Origin: Dyella marensis
GTDB lineage: Bacteria; Pseudomonadota; Gammaproteobacteria; Xanthomonadales; Rhodanobacteraceae
Assembly (NCBI RefSeq): GCF_900112865.1
Contig: NZ_FONH01000006.1
Coordinates: 62,001-126,000 of the forward strand
Direction of reading: 5' to 3'
DNA length: 64,000 bases
A program made the translations under genes and the position numbers. This document shows, in pieces, positions 44,180 through 52,916 of this stretch. The first letter of the stretch is position 1; each line of letters opens with the position of its first letter. The notes beneath the pieces were generated by a model, which made no database searches, had not been told where the DNA came from, and worked only from the letters and a program-made list of their open reading frames with translations.

Positions 44180-45451
44180 ATGATTCGCGATACTTCTGCT
44201 CAAGACCGCCTGGTCGAGGTCAAGCCCAGCCGCAAGCGCAAGCTCATCTTCATTGGAGCCGGCGTTGCCGCGGTGGCCGTGCTGGCGCTCGTGCTGCCGC
44301 AGGCCAGCCGCCTGTTCTCCGCCGATGCCTCGGTCAGCGGCTCGCGTCTTGCCTTCGGCACGGTCGAGCGCGGCCTGTTCGTGCGCGACATCGCCGCCGA
44401 GGGCAAGGTGGTCGCGGCGGTCAGCCCGACCCTGTACGCCACCTACGGCGGCGCGGTCACGCTGAAGGTGCACGCCGGCGACGTGGTCAAGAAGGGCCAG
44501 GTGCTGGCCAGCATCGACAGCCCCGAGCTGATGAACAAGCTGGCGCAGGAGCAGAGCGCCGCCGACGCGATGGAAGTCGACTACCTGCGCTCGCAGATCG
44601 ACGCCAAGAAGAAGCGCGGCGAACTGCAGAAGTCCTACGACAACGCGCAGATCGACCAGACCAGCGCGCAGCGCGACCTGCAGCGCTACCAGAAGGCCTT
44701 CGGCCAGGGCGCCGTGCCCAGCATGAACGTGGACAAGGCCAAGGACGACGTCGAGAAGGCGCGCATCACCCTGGAGCATGCCAAGGCCGATCTCTCCAAC
44801 GACGGCGCCAGCCTCGACTTCGACATCAAGTCGAAGAAGCTCGCCCACGACCGCCAGGTGCTGCTGGTAAAGGACCTGCAGCGACAGGTCGACGAACTCG
44901 ACGTGAAGTCGCCGGTGGACGGCCAGGTCGGCCAGCTGTTCATCGCCGAACGCGCCACCGTGGCCAAGGATGCACAGCTGCTCAGCGTGATCGACCTGAG
45001 CAAGCTCGAAGTGGAAATGAAGGTGCCGGAAAGCTTCGCCCGCGACCTGGGCATCGGCATGGGCGGCGAGATCAGCGGCAACGGCAATACCTGGAAGGGC
45101 CTGGTCAGCGCCATCTCGCCCGAAGTGGTGAACGGCGAAGTGGCCGCCCGCCTGCGCTTCGAGGGCGACACGCCCAAGCAGCTGCGCCAGAACCAGCGCC
45201 TGTCCGTGCGCATCCTGCTGGACCGTCGCGACAACGTGCTGGCCGTGCAGCGCGGTTCCTTCGTCGACGAATCCGGCGGCGCCTACGCCTACATCGTGCG
45301 CGACGGCATCGCCGAGAAGCACCCGATCCGCGTCGGCGCCAGCAGCATCGACAAGGTGGAGATCCTGGACGGCCTGAAGGAAGGCGACCGCATCGTGATC
45401 TCCGGCACCGACAGCTTCAAGAATGCGGCGCGCGTCGCCATCAGCCGCTGA
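44180..45451 (+). CDS. HlyD/MacA-type periplasmic adaptor subunit
   Basis: A 423-residue membrane-fusion protein with one N-terminal membrane helix (about residues 22-42), a lipoyl-like half-motif (GGAVTLKVHAGDVVKKGQVLA, about 90-110), a long alpha-helical hairpin (about 115-235) and beta-barrel/membrane-proximal domains ending in GLKEGDRIVISGTD. It would link the inner-membrane ABC permeases to an outer-membrane channel; no TolC gene is visible here. It is first in the sigma-54-type operon and is followed after 39 bases by the ATPase. Confidence 0.9.
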   Translation: MIRDTSAQDRLVEVKPSRKRKLIFIGAGVAAVAVLALVLPQASRLFSADASVSGSRLAFGTVERGLFVRDIAAEGKVVAAVSPTLYATYGGAVTLKVHAGDVVKKGQVLASIDSPELMNKLAQEQSAADAMEVDYLRSQIDAKKKRGELQKSYDNAQIDQTSAQRDLQRYQKAFGQGAVPSMNVDKAKDDVEKARITLEHAKADLSNDGASLDFDIKSKKLAHDRQVLLVKDLQRQVDELDVKSPVDGQVGQLFIAERATVAKDAQLLSVIDLSKLEVEMKVPESFARDLGIGMGGEISGNGNTWKGLVSAISPEVVNGEVAARLRFEGDTPKQLRQNQRLSVRILLDRRDNVLAVQRGSFVDESGGAYAYIVRDGIAEKHPIRVGASSIDKVEILDGLKEGDRIVISGTDSFKNAARVAISR

Positions 45452-45490
45452 CCTACCACCACTGCACCCTTACCGAAGGACGACACAACC

Positions 45491-46207
45491 ATGCTCAAGA
45501 TGACCCACCTGTCCAAGGTCTACCGCACCGAAGTGGTGGAGACCTACGCGCTGCGCGATTTCAACATCGACGTGAAGGAAGGCGAGTTCGTCGCCGTGAC
45601 CGGCCCGTCCGGCTCCGGCAAGACCACCTTCCTCACCATCGCGGGCCTGCTGGAAACCTTCACCGGCGGCGAATACCACCTGGACGGCGTGGAGGTGAGC
45701 AACCTCAACGACAACGCCCGCTCCAAGATCCGCAACGAGAAGATCGGCTTCATCTTCCAGGCCTTCAACCTGATCCCCGATCTCAACGTGTACGACAACG
45801 TCGAAGTGCCGCTGCGCTATCGCGGCATGAAGGCGCTGGAGCGCAAGCAGCGCATCATGGACGCGCTGGAGCGCGTGGGCCTGGCCTCGCGCGCCAAGCA
45901 CTACCCGGCGGAACTGTCCGGCGGCCAGCAGCAGCGCGTGGCGATCGCCCGCGCACTGGCCGGCTCGCCGCGCCTGCTGCTCGCCGACGAACCGACCGGC
46001 AACCTGGACACCCAGATGGCCCGCGGCGTGATGGAGCTGCTGGAGGAGATCCACCGCGAGGGCGCCACCATCGTGATGGTCACCCACGATCCGGAACTGG
46101 CCACGCGCGCGCAGCGCAACGTGCACGTCATCGACGGCCAGGTGGTCGACCTGGCGGAAGACCCGCGCTTTCACCAGCAGCAGGCGCGCGCCGGCGCGCC
46201 TGCATAA
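45491..46207 (+). CDS. MacB/LolD-type ABC transporter ATP-binding protein
   Basis: A 238-residue ATPase with Walker A GPSGSGKTT (about residue 38), Q-loop FQAFNLIPD, signature LSGGQQQRVAIARAL (about 142), Walker B LLLADEPTGNLD and H-loop MVTHDPE. The LolD/MacB/FtsE subgroup partners FtsX-like permeases. It is the only ATPase for the eight permeases that follow. An R2 repeat begins seven bases after its stop and separates it from the first permease. Confidence 0.94.
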   Translation: MLKMTHLSKVYRTEVVETYALRDFNIDVKEGEFVAVTGPSGSGKTTFLTIAGLLETFTGGEYHLDGVEVSNLNDNARSKIRNEKIGFIFQAFNLIPDLNVYDNVEVPLRYRGMKALERKQRIMDALERVGLASRAKHYPAELSGGQQQRVAIARALAGSPRLLLADEPTGNLDTQMARGVMELLEEIHREGATIVMVTHDPELATRAQRNVHVIDGQVVDLAEDPRFHQQQARAGAPA

Positions 46208-46214
46208 AGCTTTA

Positions 46215-46347
46215 AAGCCCCTCTCCCACCGGGAGAGGGGTTGGGGTGAGGGTACGGGCGGAGTGGAGCGTTGCGCTTCACCCGAACCCTCATCCGGCTG
46301 CCGCCACCTTCTCCCCGTACACAAAATTTGTGAACGGGGAGAAGGAT
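46215..46347. repeat. R2 three-hairpin repeat, copy 5 (within ABC operon)
   Basis: Begins AGCCCCTCTCCC seven bases after the ATPase stop, then GGGGTTGGGGTGAGGGT. The third hairpin differs from the other copies: between CTCCCC and GGGGAG it carries GTACACAAAATTTGTGAAC, with a CACAAA/TTTGTG inverted repeat. It could separate expression of adaptor plus ATPase from that of the permeases. Confidence 0.9.
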
Positions 46348-46384
46348 TCGGAATTGGGAACTGATCTACTCATCGGACGCCTCC

Positions 46385-47698
46385 ATGTTCGCCTACTACT
46401 TCCAGCTCGGCCTGCGCAGTCTCCGCAAGAATCCGTTGCTCACCGCCTTGATGGTGATGGCGATCGGCTTCGGCGTGGCGGCGTCGATGACTACCTATTC
46501 GGTGTTCCGCGCCACCTCCAACAACCCGATCCCGCAGAAGTCCTCGCAGCTGTTCGTGCCGCAGATCGACAACTGGGGCCCGGAAGACGCGCAGCAGAAC
46601 CAGGGTGAGCCGCCGCGCGCGATGAGCTACACCGACGCGATCGGCCTGATGCGCGACCACAAGGCGAAGCGCCAGACCGCGCTGTATCCGGCCGGCCTGT
46701 CCATCGTGCCGGCGGACGCCAGCCAGCTGCCGTTCCGCGAGAACACCTACGGCGTGTACGCCGATGCGTTCCCGATGTTCGACATCCCGTTCAAGTACGG
46801 CCGCGGCTGGACCCAGGCGGACGACGACGCGCACGCCCAGGTCGCCGTGATCGGCCAGCAGCTCAACGAGAAGCTGTTCCGCGGCGAGAACAGCGTCGGC
46901 CGCGAGATCAACCTGGACGGCCGCAGCTACCGCATCGTCGGCGTGATGGACCACTGGGACCCGCAGCCGCTGTTCTTCGACGCGGTGAATACCGGCGGTT
47001 TCGACGATCCGACCCAGCTGTTCGTGCCGTTCACCCGCATGATCGAGCTGAAGGTGTCGACCAACGGCAACAACAACTGCAACAAGGATCCCGGCACCGG
47101 CTGGGACAACTGGCTGCATTCGGAATGCGTGTGGCTGGGCTTCTGGGCCGAGCTGCCGAGCAAGGCCGAAGCCGACGCCTACCGCAGCTATCTCAACGGC
47201 TATGCGGCCGAACAACAGCGCGCCGGCCGCTTCAAGTGGGCGCCGAATACCCGCCTGCGCAATGTGGTCGAGTGGCTGGACTACCAGAAGGTGGTGCCGC
47301 CGGAGGCGAAGATCTCGCTGCTGGTCGCACTGGGCTTCCTGGTGATCTGCCTGGTCAACACCATCGGCCTGCTGCTGGCCAAGTTCATGCGCCGCTCCTC
47401 CGAGATCGGCGTGCGCCGCGCCCTGGGCGCCTCGCGCAGGGAGATCTACACGCAGTTCCTGATCGAGGCGAGCGCGGTCGGCCTGGCCGGCGGCCTGCTC
47501 GGCCTGCTGCTGACCGGCGTGGGCGTATACGGCATCTCGCTGATCTTCGATCCGCAGGTGGCGCGCCTGGCCAAGCTCGACGTTCCGCTGGTGCTGCTGA
47601 CCTTGCTGGTGGCGATCCTGGCCACGGTGATCGCGGCGTTCTACCCGACCTGGCGCGCCGCTCAGGTGCAGCCGGCCTGGCAGCTCAAGTCCAATTAA
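46385..47698 (+). CDS. FtsX-type ABC permease, pair 1 A-type
   Basis: A 437-residue permease: an N-terminal membrane helix (about residues 18-42), a periplasmic MacB-like domain (about 45-300), then three C-terminal FtsX helices (about 310-330, 360-385 and 395-420) and the tail QPAWQLKSN. The motif EIGVRRALGASRREIY contacts the ATPase. The periplasmic domain has a Cys pair in NNCNKD and SECVWLGFW (15 residues between). It is most like the A-type copy at 48987. The substrate is unknown. Confidence 0.9.
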   Translation: MFAYYFQLGLRSLRKNPLLTALMVMAIGFGVAASMTTYSVFRATSNNPIPQKSSQLFVPQIDNWGPEDAQQNQGEPPRAMSYTDAIGLMRDHKAKRQTALYPAGLSIVPADASQLPFRENTYGVYADAFPMFDIPFKYGRGWTQADDDAHAQVAVIGQQLNEKLFRGENSVGREINLDGRSYRIVGVMDHWDPQPLFFDAVNTGGFDDPTQLFVPFTRMIELKVSTNGNNNCNKDPGTGWDNWLHSECVWLGFWAELPSKAEADAYRSYLNGYAAEQQRAGRFKWAPNTRLRNVVEWLDYQKVVPPEAKISLLVALGFLVICLVNTIGLLLAKFMRRSSEIGVRRALGASRREIYTQFLIEASAVGLAGGLLGLLLTGVGVYGISLIFDPQVARLAKLDVPLVLLTLLVAILATVIAAFYPTWRAAQVQPAWQLKSN

Positions 47699-47713
47699 CC
47701 CGAGGCGACGACC

Positions 47714-48952
47714 ATGCTGCAGATCAAGCCCATTCTCGCCGCCCTCAAGCGCCACAAGGCCGGCACTATCCTGATCGCGATGCAGATCGCGCTGACCCTG
47801 GCGATCGTGTGCAACGCGCTGTTCATCATCCAGCAGCGCGTGGACCGCCTGTCGCGGCCCACCGGCATGGACGAGAACAACGTGCTGGCGATCCAGAACC
47901 GCTGGGTCTCGGTGGACGGCAAGGACACCGCCCCGCTGATCAAGGCCGACGTGCAGGCGCTGCGCCAGACACCCGGCGTGCAGGACGCCTTCGCCACCAA
48001 CTCGTTCCCGCTGCGCGGCGGCGGCTGGTCGACCGGCGTCAACCTGGTGCCGAAGAACGAAGGCAAGTCGACCGCGCAGACCACGCTGTACTTCGTCGAC
48101 GACCATGCGCTGGCCGTATACGGCGCCCAGCTCATCGCCGGCCGCAACTTCACCGCGGACGAGGTGATCACCGCCGACCCGAAGGACATCAAGTCCACCG
48201 CGCAGGTGATCGTCACCAAGGCGCTGGCCGACAAGCTGTATCCGAAGGGCGACGCGCTGGGCAAGCAGCTGTACCTGGGCGGCAAGGACATCCCGCCGAG
48301 CACTATCATCGGCATCGTCGCGCGGCTGCAGGTGCCGTGGAACGGCACCTGGTCGGACAACTTCAACGACAACGCCATGCTGTTGCCGGTGCAGCTGACC
48401 AGCAACTACACGATCTACCTGATCCGCGCCAAACCGGGCCAGCTGGCCGACGTGGTCAATAGCGCGCCGGCGGCTCTGCTCAAGACCAGCCGCATGCGCG
48501 TGATCTCCGGCGACCGCGCGGTGCGCACCTATGAGCAAGTGCGCGGCGACGCCTACAAGAACGACCGCGGCATGGCCATCCTGATGGGCGTGATCTGCGT
48601 GATCCTGCTGGCCATTACCGCTGCCGGCATCGTCGGCCTGACCAGCTTCTGGGTCGGCCAGCGCCGCAAGCAGATCGGCGTGCGCCGCGCGCTGGGCGCG
48701 ACCAAGCGCGACATCCTCAGCTATTTCCTTACCGAGAACCTGATGATCGGCGTGGCCGGCGTGGTGATCGGCGTGGGCCTGGCGATCGGCATGAACCTGT
48801 GGATGGTCTCGCAGTTCGAGATGGCCCGCCTGTCGATCGTCTACGTGGTGGTCGGCGTGGTGGCGCTGCTCCTGCTCGGCCAGGCGGCGGTGCTGGCGCC
48901 GGCCATGCGCGCGGCGAAAGTGCCTCCGGTGGAAGCCACGCGCTCGGTGTGA
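47714..48952 (+). CDS. FtsX-type ABC permease, pair 1 B-type
   Basis: A 412-residue permease of the second type. It opens MLQIKPILAALKRHKAGTIL, has one helix near residues 20-40, a periplasmic domain with TNSFPLRGGGWSTGVNL, and three C-terminal helices with QIGVRRALGATKRDIL. It ends VEATRSV. It starts 15 bases after its A-type partner, with which it probably forms a heterodimer. It lacks the A-type Cys-bounded loop. Confidence 0.9.
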   Translation: MLQIKPILAALKRHKAGTILIAMQIALTLAIVCNALFIIQQRVDRLSRPTGMDENNVLAIQNRWVSVDGKDTAPLIKADVQALRQTPGVQDAFATNSFPLRGGGWSTGVNLVPKNEGKSTAQTTLYFVDDHALAVYGAQLIAGRNFTADEVITADPKDIKSTAQVIVTKALADKLYPKGDALGKQLYLGGKDIPPSTIIGIVARLQVPWNGTWSDNFNDNAMLLPVQLTSNYTIYLIRAKPGQLADVVNSAPAALLKTSRMRVISGDRAVRTYEQVRGDAYKNDRGMAILMGVICVILLAITAAGIVGLTSFWVGQRRKQIGVRRALGATKRDILSYFLTENLMIGVAGVVIGVGLAIGMNLWMVSQFEMARLSIVYVVVGVVALLLLGQAAVLAPAMRAAKVPPVEATRSV

Positions 48953-48986
48953 GCGTGCGGCGATCCCCTTCCAACCAGAGAGAATC

Positions 48987-50309
48987 ATGAGCGGAATGTT
49001 TGTCCACAACCTGCGGCTCGGCGCGCGCAGCCTGCGCAAGAACCCGGTGCTGACCGCGCTGATGGTGATGGCGATCGGCTTCGGCGTGGCGGCGTCGATG
49101 ATTACCTACGCGGTGTTCCGCGCGGTGTCGGGCGATCCGATCCCGCAGAAGTCCTCGCAGCTGTTCGTGCCGCAGATCGACAACCGCGGGCCGCAGTACA
49201 ACAACGGCGGCGAGCCGCCGGACGCGCTGAACTACACCGACGCCGTCGCCTTGATGAAGGCGCACCAGGCCAGGCGCCAGACCGTGCTGTTCGCGGTGCG
49301 CCTGTCGGTGCTGCCGGAGGACGCGCGGAAGGCGCCATTCAAGGTGCCGGGCTATGCGGCGACCGGCGATTTCTTCCCGATGTTCGACGTGCCGTTCCAG
49401 TACGGTTCCGGCTGGAGCGCCGCGGACGACGACGCGCACGCCCCGGTCATCGTGATCAGCCGCAGCCTCAACCAGAAACTGTTCGGCGGCGCCAACAGCG
49501 TGGGCAAGGAGATCGTGCTGGACGACCAGCAGTACCGCGTCGTCGGCGTCACCGAGACCTGGGATCCGAAGCCGCGCTTCTTCGACATGTTCAGCGGCCA
49601 CGCCTACTCCGAGCCCTCGCAGGTCTACATCCCGTTCAACCGCGCGATGGATCTGAAGATCGAGACGGCGGGCAACAACAACTGCGGCGGTGGCGGCAAG
49701 CGCGGCGACGACCGCGAAAGCTGGCTGCGCGGCCAGTGCGTGTGGATCAGTCCCTGGGTCGAGCTGAGCAGCGCGACCGAGGTGGAGCGCTACCGGCAGT
49801 TCCTGGCCTCCTATGCGGATGACCAGCGCCGCGCCGGCCGCTTCAACTGGGCGCCGAACGTCCGTCTGCGCGATGTGCCCGGCTGGCTCGAATACAAGCA
49901 CGCGGTGCCGCCGGAAAGCCGCATCGCGCTGGTGGTGGCGGTGGGCTTCTTCGTGATCTGCCTGGTCAACACCATCGGCCTGCTGCTGGCGAAGTTCATG
50001 CGCCGCGCATCGGAGATCGGCGTGCGCCGCGCGCTGGGCGCATCGCGCGCGGACATCTACCGCCAGTTCCTCGCCGAGGCGGGCATGGTCGGCCTGGCCG
50101 GCGGCCTGCTGGGCGTGGTGCTGACCGGCGTCGGCATGCTCGGCGTGGGCCTGGTGTTCGAGCCGGAGATCGCGCACCTGGCACGGCTGGACCTGTCGCT
50201 GGTGTCGCTGGCCCTGCTGGTGGCGATCGCCGCGACGGTGCTGGCGGCGTTCTATCCGACCTGGCGGGCGGCGCAGGTGCAGCCCGCCTGGCAGCTCAAG
50301 TCCAACTGA
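48987..50309 (+). CDS. FtsX-type ABC permease, pair 2 A-type
   Basis: A 440-residue paralogue of the permease at 46385. The first 60 residues are nearly identical (SLRKNPVLTALMVMAIGFG, IPQKSSQLFVPQIDN), and it keeps the FtsX domain with EIGVRRALGASRADIY and the tail QPAWQLKSN. The Cys-bounded loop is longer and Gly/Arg/Asp-rich (NNNCGGGGKRGDD to GQCVWISPW, 17 residues between). The strong similarity suggests a recent tandem duplication. Confidence 0.9.
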   Translation: MSGMFVHNLRLGARSLRKNPVLTALMVMAIGFGVAASMITYAVFRAVSGDPIPQKSSQLFVPQIDNRGPQYNNGGEPPDALNYTDAVALMKAHQARRQTVLFAVRLSVLPEDARKAPFKVPGYAATGDFFPMFDVPFQYGSGWSAADDDAHAPVIVISRSLNQKLFGGANSVGKEIVLDDQQYRVVGVTETWDPKPRFFDMFSGHAYSEPSQVYIPFNRAMDLKIETAGNNNCGGGGKRGDDRESWLRGQCVWISPWVELSSATEVERYRQFLASYADDQRRAGRFNWAPNVRLRDVPGWLEYKHAVPPESRIALVVAVGFFVICLVNTIGLLLAKFMRRASEIGVRRALGASRADIYRQFLAEAGMVGLAGGLLGVVLTGVGMLGVGLVFEPEIAHLARLDLSLVSLALLVAIAATVLAAFYPTWRAAQVQPAWQLKSN

Positions 50310-50327
50310 GGCGAGGAGATCAAGGCC

Positions 50328-51557
50328 ATGGAAATCAAGCCCATTCTCGCCGCGCTGCGCCAGCACAAGGCCGGCACCATCCTGATCGCCATGCAGATCG
50401 CGCTGACCCTGGCGATCGTATGCAACGCCCTGTTCATCATCCAACAGCGCGTGGCGCATCTGTCGGAGCCCACCGGCATCGACGAGCCGAACATCTTCGT
50501 GATCCAGAACGAATGGATCGGCCAGACCAGCAGCGCCCAGGCGGATGCGAAGCTGCGCAGCGACCTGGACGTGCTGCGTCGCGTGCCCGGCGTGAAAGAT
50601 GTCACCACCAGCAACTCGTATCCGCTGCGCGGCGGCGGCTGGGACGATGGCGTGCGGCTGAGCGCCGAACAGATCGAGGACAGCTCCGACGCGACGATCT
50701 ATTTCGCCGACGAGCACTTCCTCGACACGCTGGACCTGAAGCTGGTCGGCGGCCGCAATTTCCGCGCCGACGAGATCCAGCCCATGAGCATGCGCGACCG
50801 CCTGGCGCCGCCGGTGATCATGGTCACGCGGGCGCTGGCCGAGAAACTGTTTCCCGGCGGCAGCGCCCTGGGCAAAACGGTGTACCTGGTCGGCGGCCCG
50901 GCCACCATCGTCGGCGTGGTGGACCTGCTGCAGGCGCAGAGCGTCGCGCGCTGGGCGTCGAACTTCGCGTATCGATCGGTGATCGTGCCGCGCCGCATGG
51001 CGATCGCGGAAGGCGCCTTCTACATCGTGCGCACCCAGCCCGGCCAGCTGGAGCCGGCCATGATCGCCGCGCGCAAGGCGTTGTTCGCGGACAACCCGCG
51101 ACGGGTGTGGGACGACAAGGAGGGCATCCTCAGCTTCGCCGAGGTGCGCTCGATGGCCTACGAAAGCGACCGCGGCATGGCCGTGCTGATGGGCGTCATC
51201 AGCCTGGTGCTGCTGGCGATCACCGCCGCGGGCATCGTCGGCCTGACCAGCTTCTGGGTGGGCCAGCGGCGCCGGCAGATCGGCGTGCGCCGCGCGCTGG
51301 GCGCCACGCGCGGCGACATCCTCAGCTATTTCATGACCGAGAACCTGTTGATCAGCGTGGGCGGCGCCGTCGCCGGCGCGGTGCTGGCGATCGCCATGAA
51401 TCTCTGGCTGGTCACGCGCTTCGAGATGCACCGGCTGTCGCTGTTCTACGTGCTGGCGGGCGTGCTGATGCTGTTGCTGCTGGGTCAAGGGGCGGTGCTG
51501 GCGCCAGCGATCCGCGCGTCGAAGGTATCGCCGGTGGAGGCGACGCGCTCGGTGTGA
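50328..51557 (+). CDS. FtsX-type ABC permease, pair 2 B-type
   Basis: A 409-residue paralogue of the permease at 47714. It shares the opening MEIKPILAALRQHKAGTILI, the next helix (QIALTLAIVCNALFIIQQRV), the periplasmic motif TSNSYPLRGGGWDDGVRL and the ending VEATRSV. QIGVRRALGATRGDILSYF precedes the last helices. It starts 18 bases after its A-type partner. Confidence 0.9.
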   Translation: MEIKPILAALRQHKAGTILIAMQIALTLAIVCNALFIIQQRVAHLSEPTGIDEPNIFVIQNEWIGQTSSAQADAKLRSDLDVLRRVPGVKDVTTSNSYPLRGGGWDDGVRLSAEQIEDSSDATIYFADEHFLDTLDLKLVGGRNFRADEIQPMSMRDRLAPPVIMVTRALAEKLFPGGSALGKTVYLVGGPATIVGVVDLLQAQSVARWASNFAYRSVIVPRRMAIAEGAFYIVRTQPGQLEPAMIAARKALFADNPRRVWDDKEGILSFAEVRSMAYESDRGMAVLMGVISLVLLAITAAGIVGLTSFWVGQRRRQIGVRRALGATRGDILSYFMTENLLISVGGAVAGAVLAIAMNLWLVTRFEMHRLSLFYVLAGVLMLLLLGQGAVLAPAIRASKVSPVEATRSV

Positions 51558-51598
51558 CCGCGCGCATCGCTCATCAGGGACAAAAGAGGGGAGAGGGC

Positions 51599-52906
51599 AT
51601 GTTCACGTATTACCTGGAGCTCGCGCTGCGCAGCCTCCGGCGCAACAAGGTGCTCACCGGACTGATGGTGGTGGCCATCGCGCTGGGCATCGGCGCCTGC
51701 ATGACCACGCTGACCGTGCTGCACGTGCTGTCGGGCGACCCGATCCCGGCCAAGAGCGCGCGGCTGTTCTATCCGCAGCTCGACCCGCAGGACATGGACG
51801 GCTACCGGGAGGGCGAGGAGCCGCCGGAGCAGGTGACCTGGATCGACGGCCAGAACCTGCTCAAGGCCAGGCGCGCCCAGCGCCAGGCGCTGATGACCGG
51901 CGGCGCGGTGCCGGTGCAGCCGGCGCAGGCCGACGTCGAGCCGTTCTTCAGTGACGCGCGCTACACCACCGCGGATTTCTTCCCGATGTTCGAGGTGCCG
52001 TTCCTGTACGGCCAGGGCTGGAGCGGCGGCGACGACGACGCCAAGGCACGCGTGGCGGTGATCACGCGCAAGCTCAACGACAAGCTGTTCGGCGGCAAGG
52101 ACAGCCGCGGCCAGATCGTGCGGCTGAAGGACACCGCCTTCCGCGTGGTCGGTGTACTCGATGACTGGCGGCCGAATCCGCATTTCTACGATCTCAACAT
52201 GGGCAACTACTCCGAGTCGGAGGAAGTGTTCTTGCCGCTCTCCACCTCGCGCGACCTGGTCCTGCCACGCAACGGCAGCACCAACTGCTGGGGCAGGGGC
52301 GGCGGCAACGACGGCGATCAGGTGGAGAACGCCACCTGCGTGTGGATGCAGTTCTGGGTGGAGCTGGCGAGCCCGGCGGACGCCGCGGCGTACAAGACGT
52401 TCCTGGAGAACTACTCGCGCGAGCAGAAGGCGCTGGGTCGCTTCGAGCGCCCGGTGAACGTGCGCCTGCGCAACGTGATGCAATGGCTGGACCAGGAAAA
52501 AGTGGTGCCCAGCGACGTGCGCCTGCAGAGCTGGCTGGCGATCGGCTTCCTGATCGTATGCCTGGTCAACACCGTCGGCCTGATGCTGGCCAAGTTCCTG
52601 CGCCGCGCCGGCGAGCTCGGCGTGCGCCGCGCGCTGGGCGCGTCCAAGCGCGAGATCTTCAAGCAGCTGCTGATCGAGGCCGGCGTGGTCGGCCTGGCCG
52701 GCGGGGTATGCGGCCTGCTGCTGGCCTTCATCGGCCTGTGGCTGGTGCGCCAGCAACCGGCGGACTACGCCTCGCTGGCGCGGCTGGACCTGGTCATGCT
52801 CGGCGCCACCTTCGCGCTCGCGGTCGGCTCCAGCATCGCGGCAGGCCTGCTGCCCGCCTGGCGCGCCTGCCAGGTCGCGCCCGCGCTGCAACTGAAGAGC
52901 CAATAA
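51599..52906 (+). CDS. FtsX-type ABC permease, pair 3 A-type
   Basis: A 435-residue A-type permease starting MFTYYLELALRSLRRNKVLTG. The frame is open upstream across the previous gene, but this ATG has AGAGG before it and aligns with the other A-type starts. It has the periplasmic motif TADFFPMFEVPFLYGQGW and a Cys-bounded loop (NCWGRGG to ATCVWMQFW, 16 residues between). The FtsX domain has ELGVRRALGASKREIF and ends PALQLKSQ. It is closer to the copy at 54162 than to pairs 1 and 2. Confidence 0.9.
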   Translation: MFTYYLELALRSLRRNKVLTGLMVVAIALGIGACMTTLTVLHVLSGDPIPAKSARLFYPQLDPQDMDGYREGEEPPEQVTWIDGQNLLKARRAQRQALMTGGAVPVQPAQADVEPFFSDARYTTADFFPMFEVPFLYGQGWSGGDDDAKARVAVITRKLNDKLFGGKDSRGQIVRLKDTAFRVVGVLDDWRPNPHFYDLNMGNYSESEEVFLPLSTSRDLVLPRNGSTNCWGRGGGNDGDQVENATCVWMQFWVELASPADAAAYKTFLENYSREQKALGRFERPVNVRLRNVMQWLDQEKVVPSDVRLQSWLAIGFLIVCLVNTVGLMLAKFLRRAGELGVRRALGASKREIFKQLLIEAGVVGLAGGVCGLLLAFIGLWLVRQQPADYASLARLDLVMLGATFALAVGSSIAAGLLPAWRACQVAPALQLKSQ

Positions 52907-52916
52907 GGGAGACACC

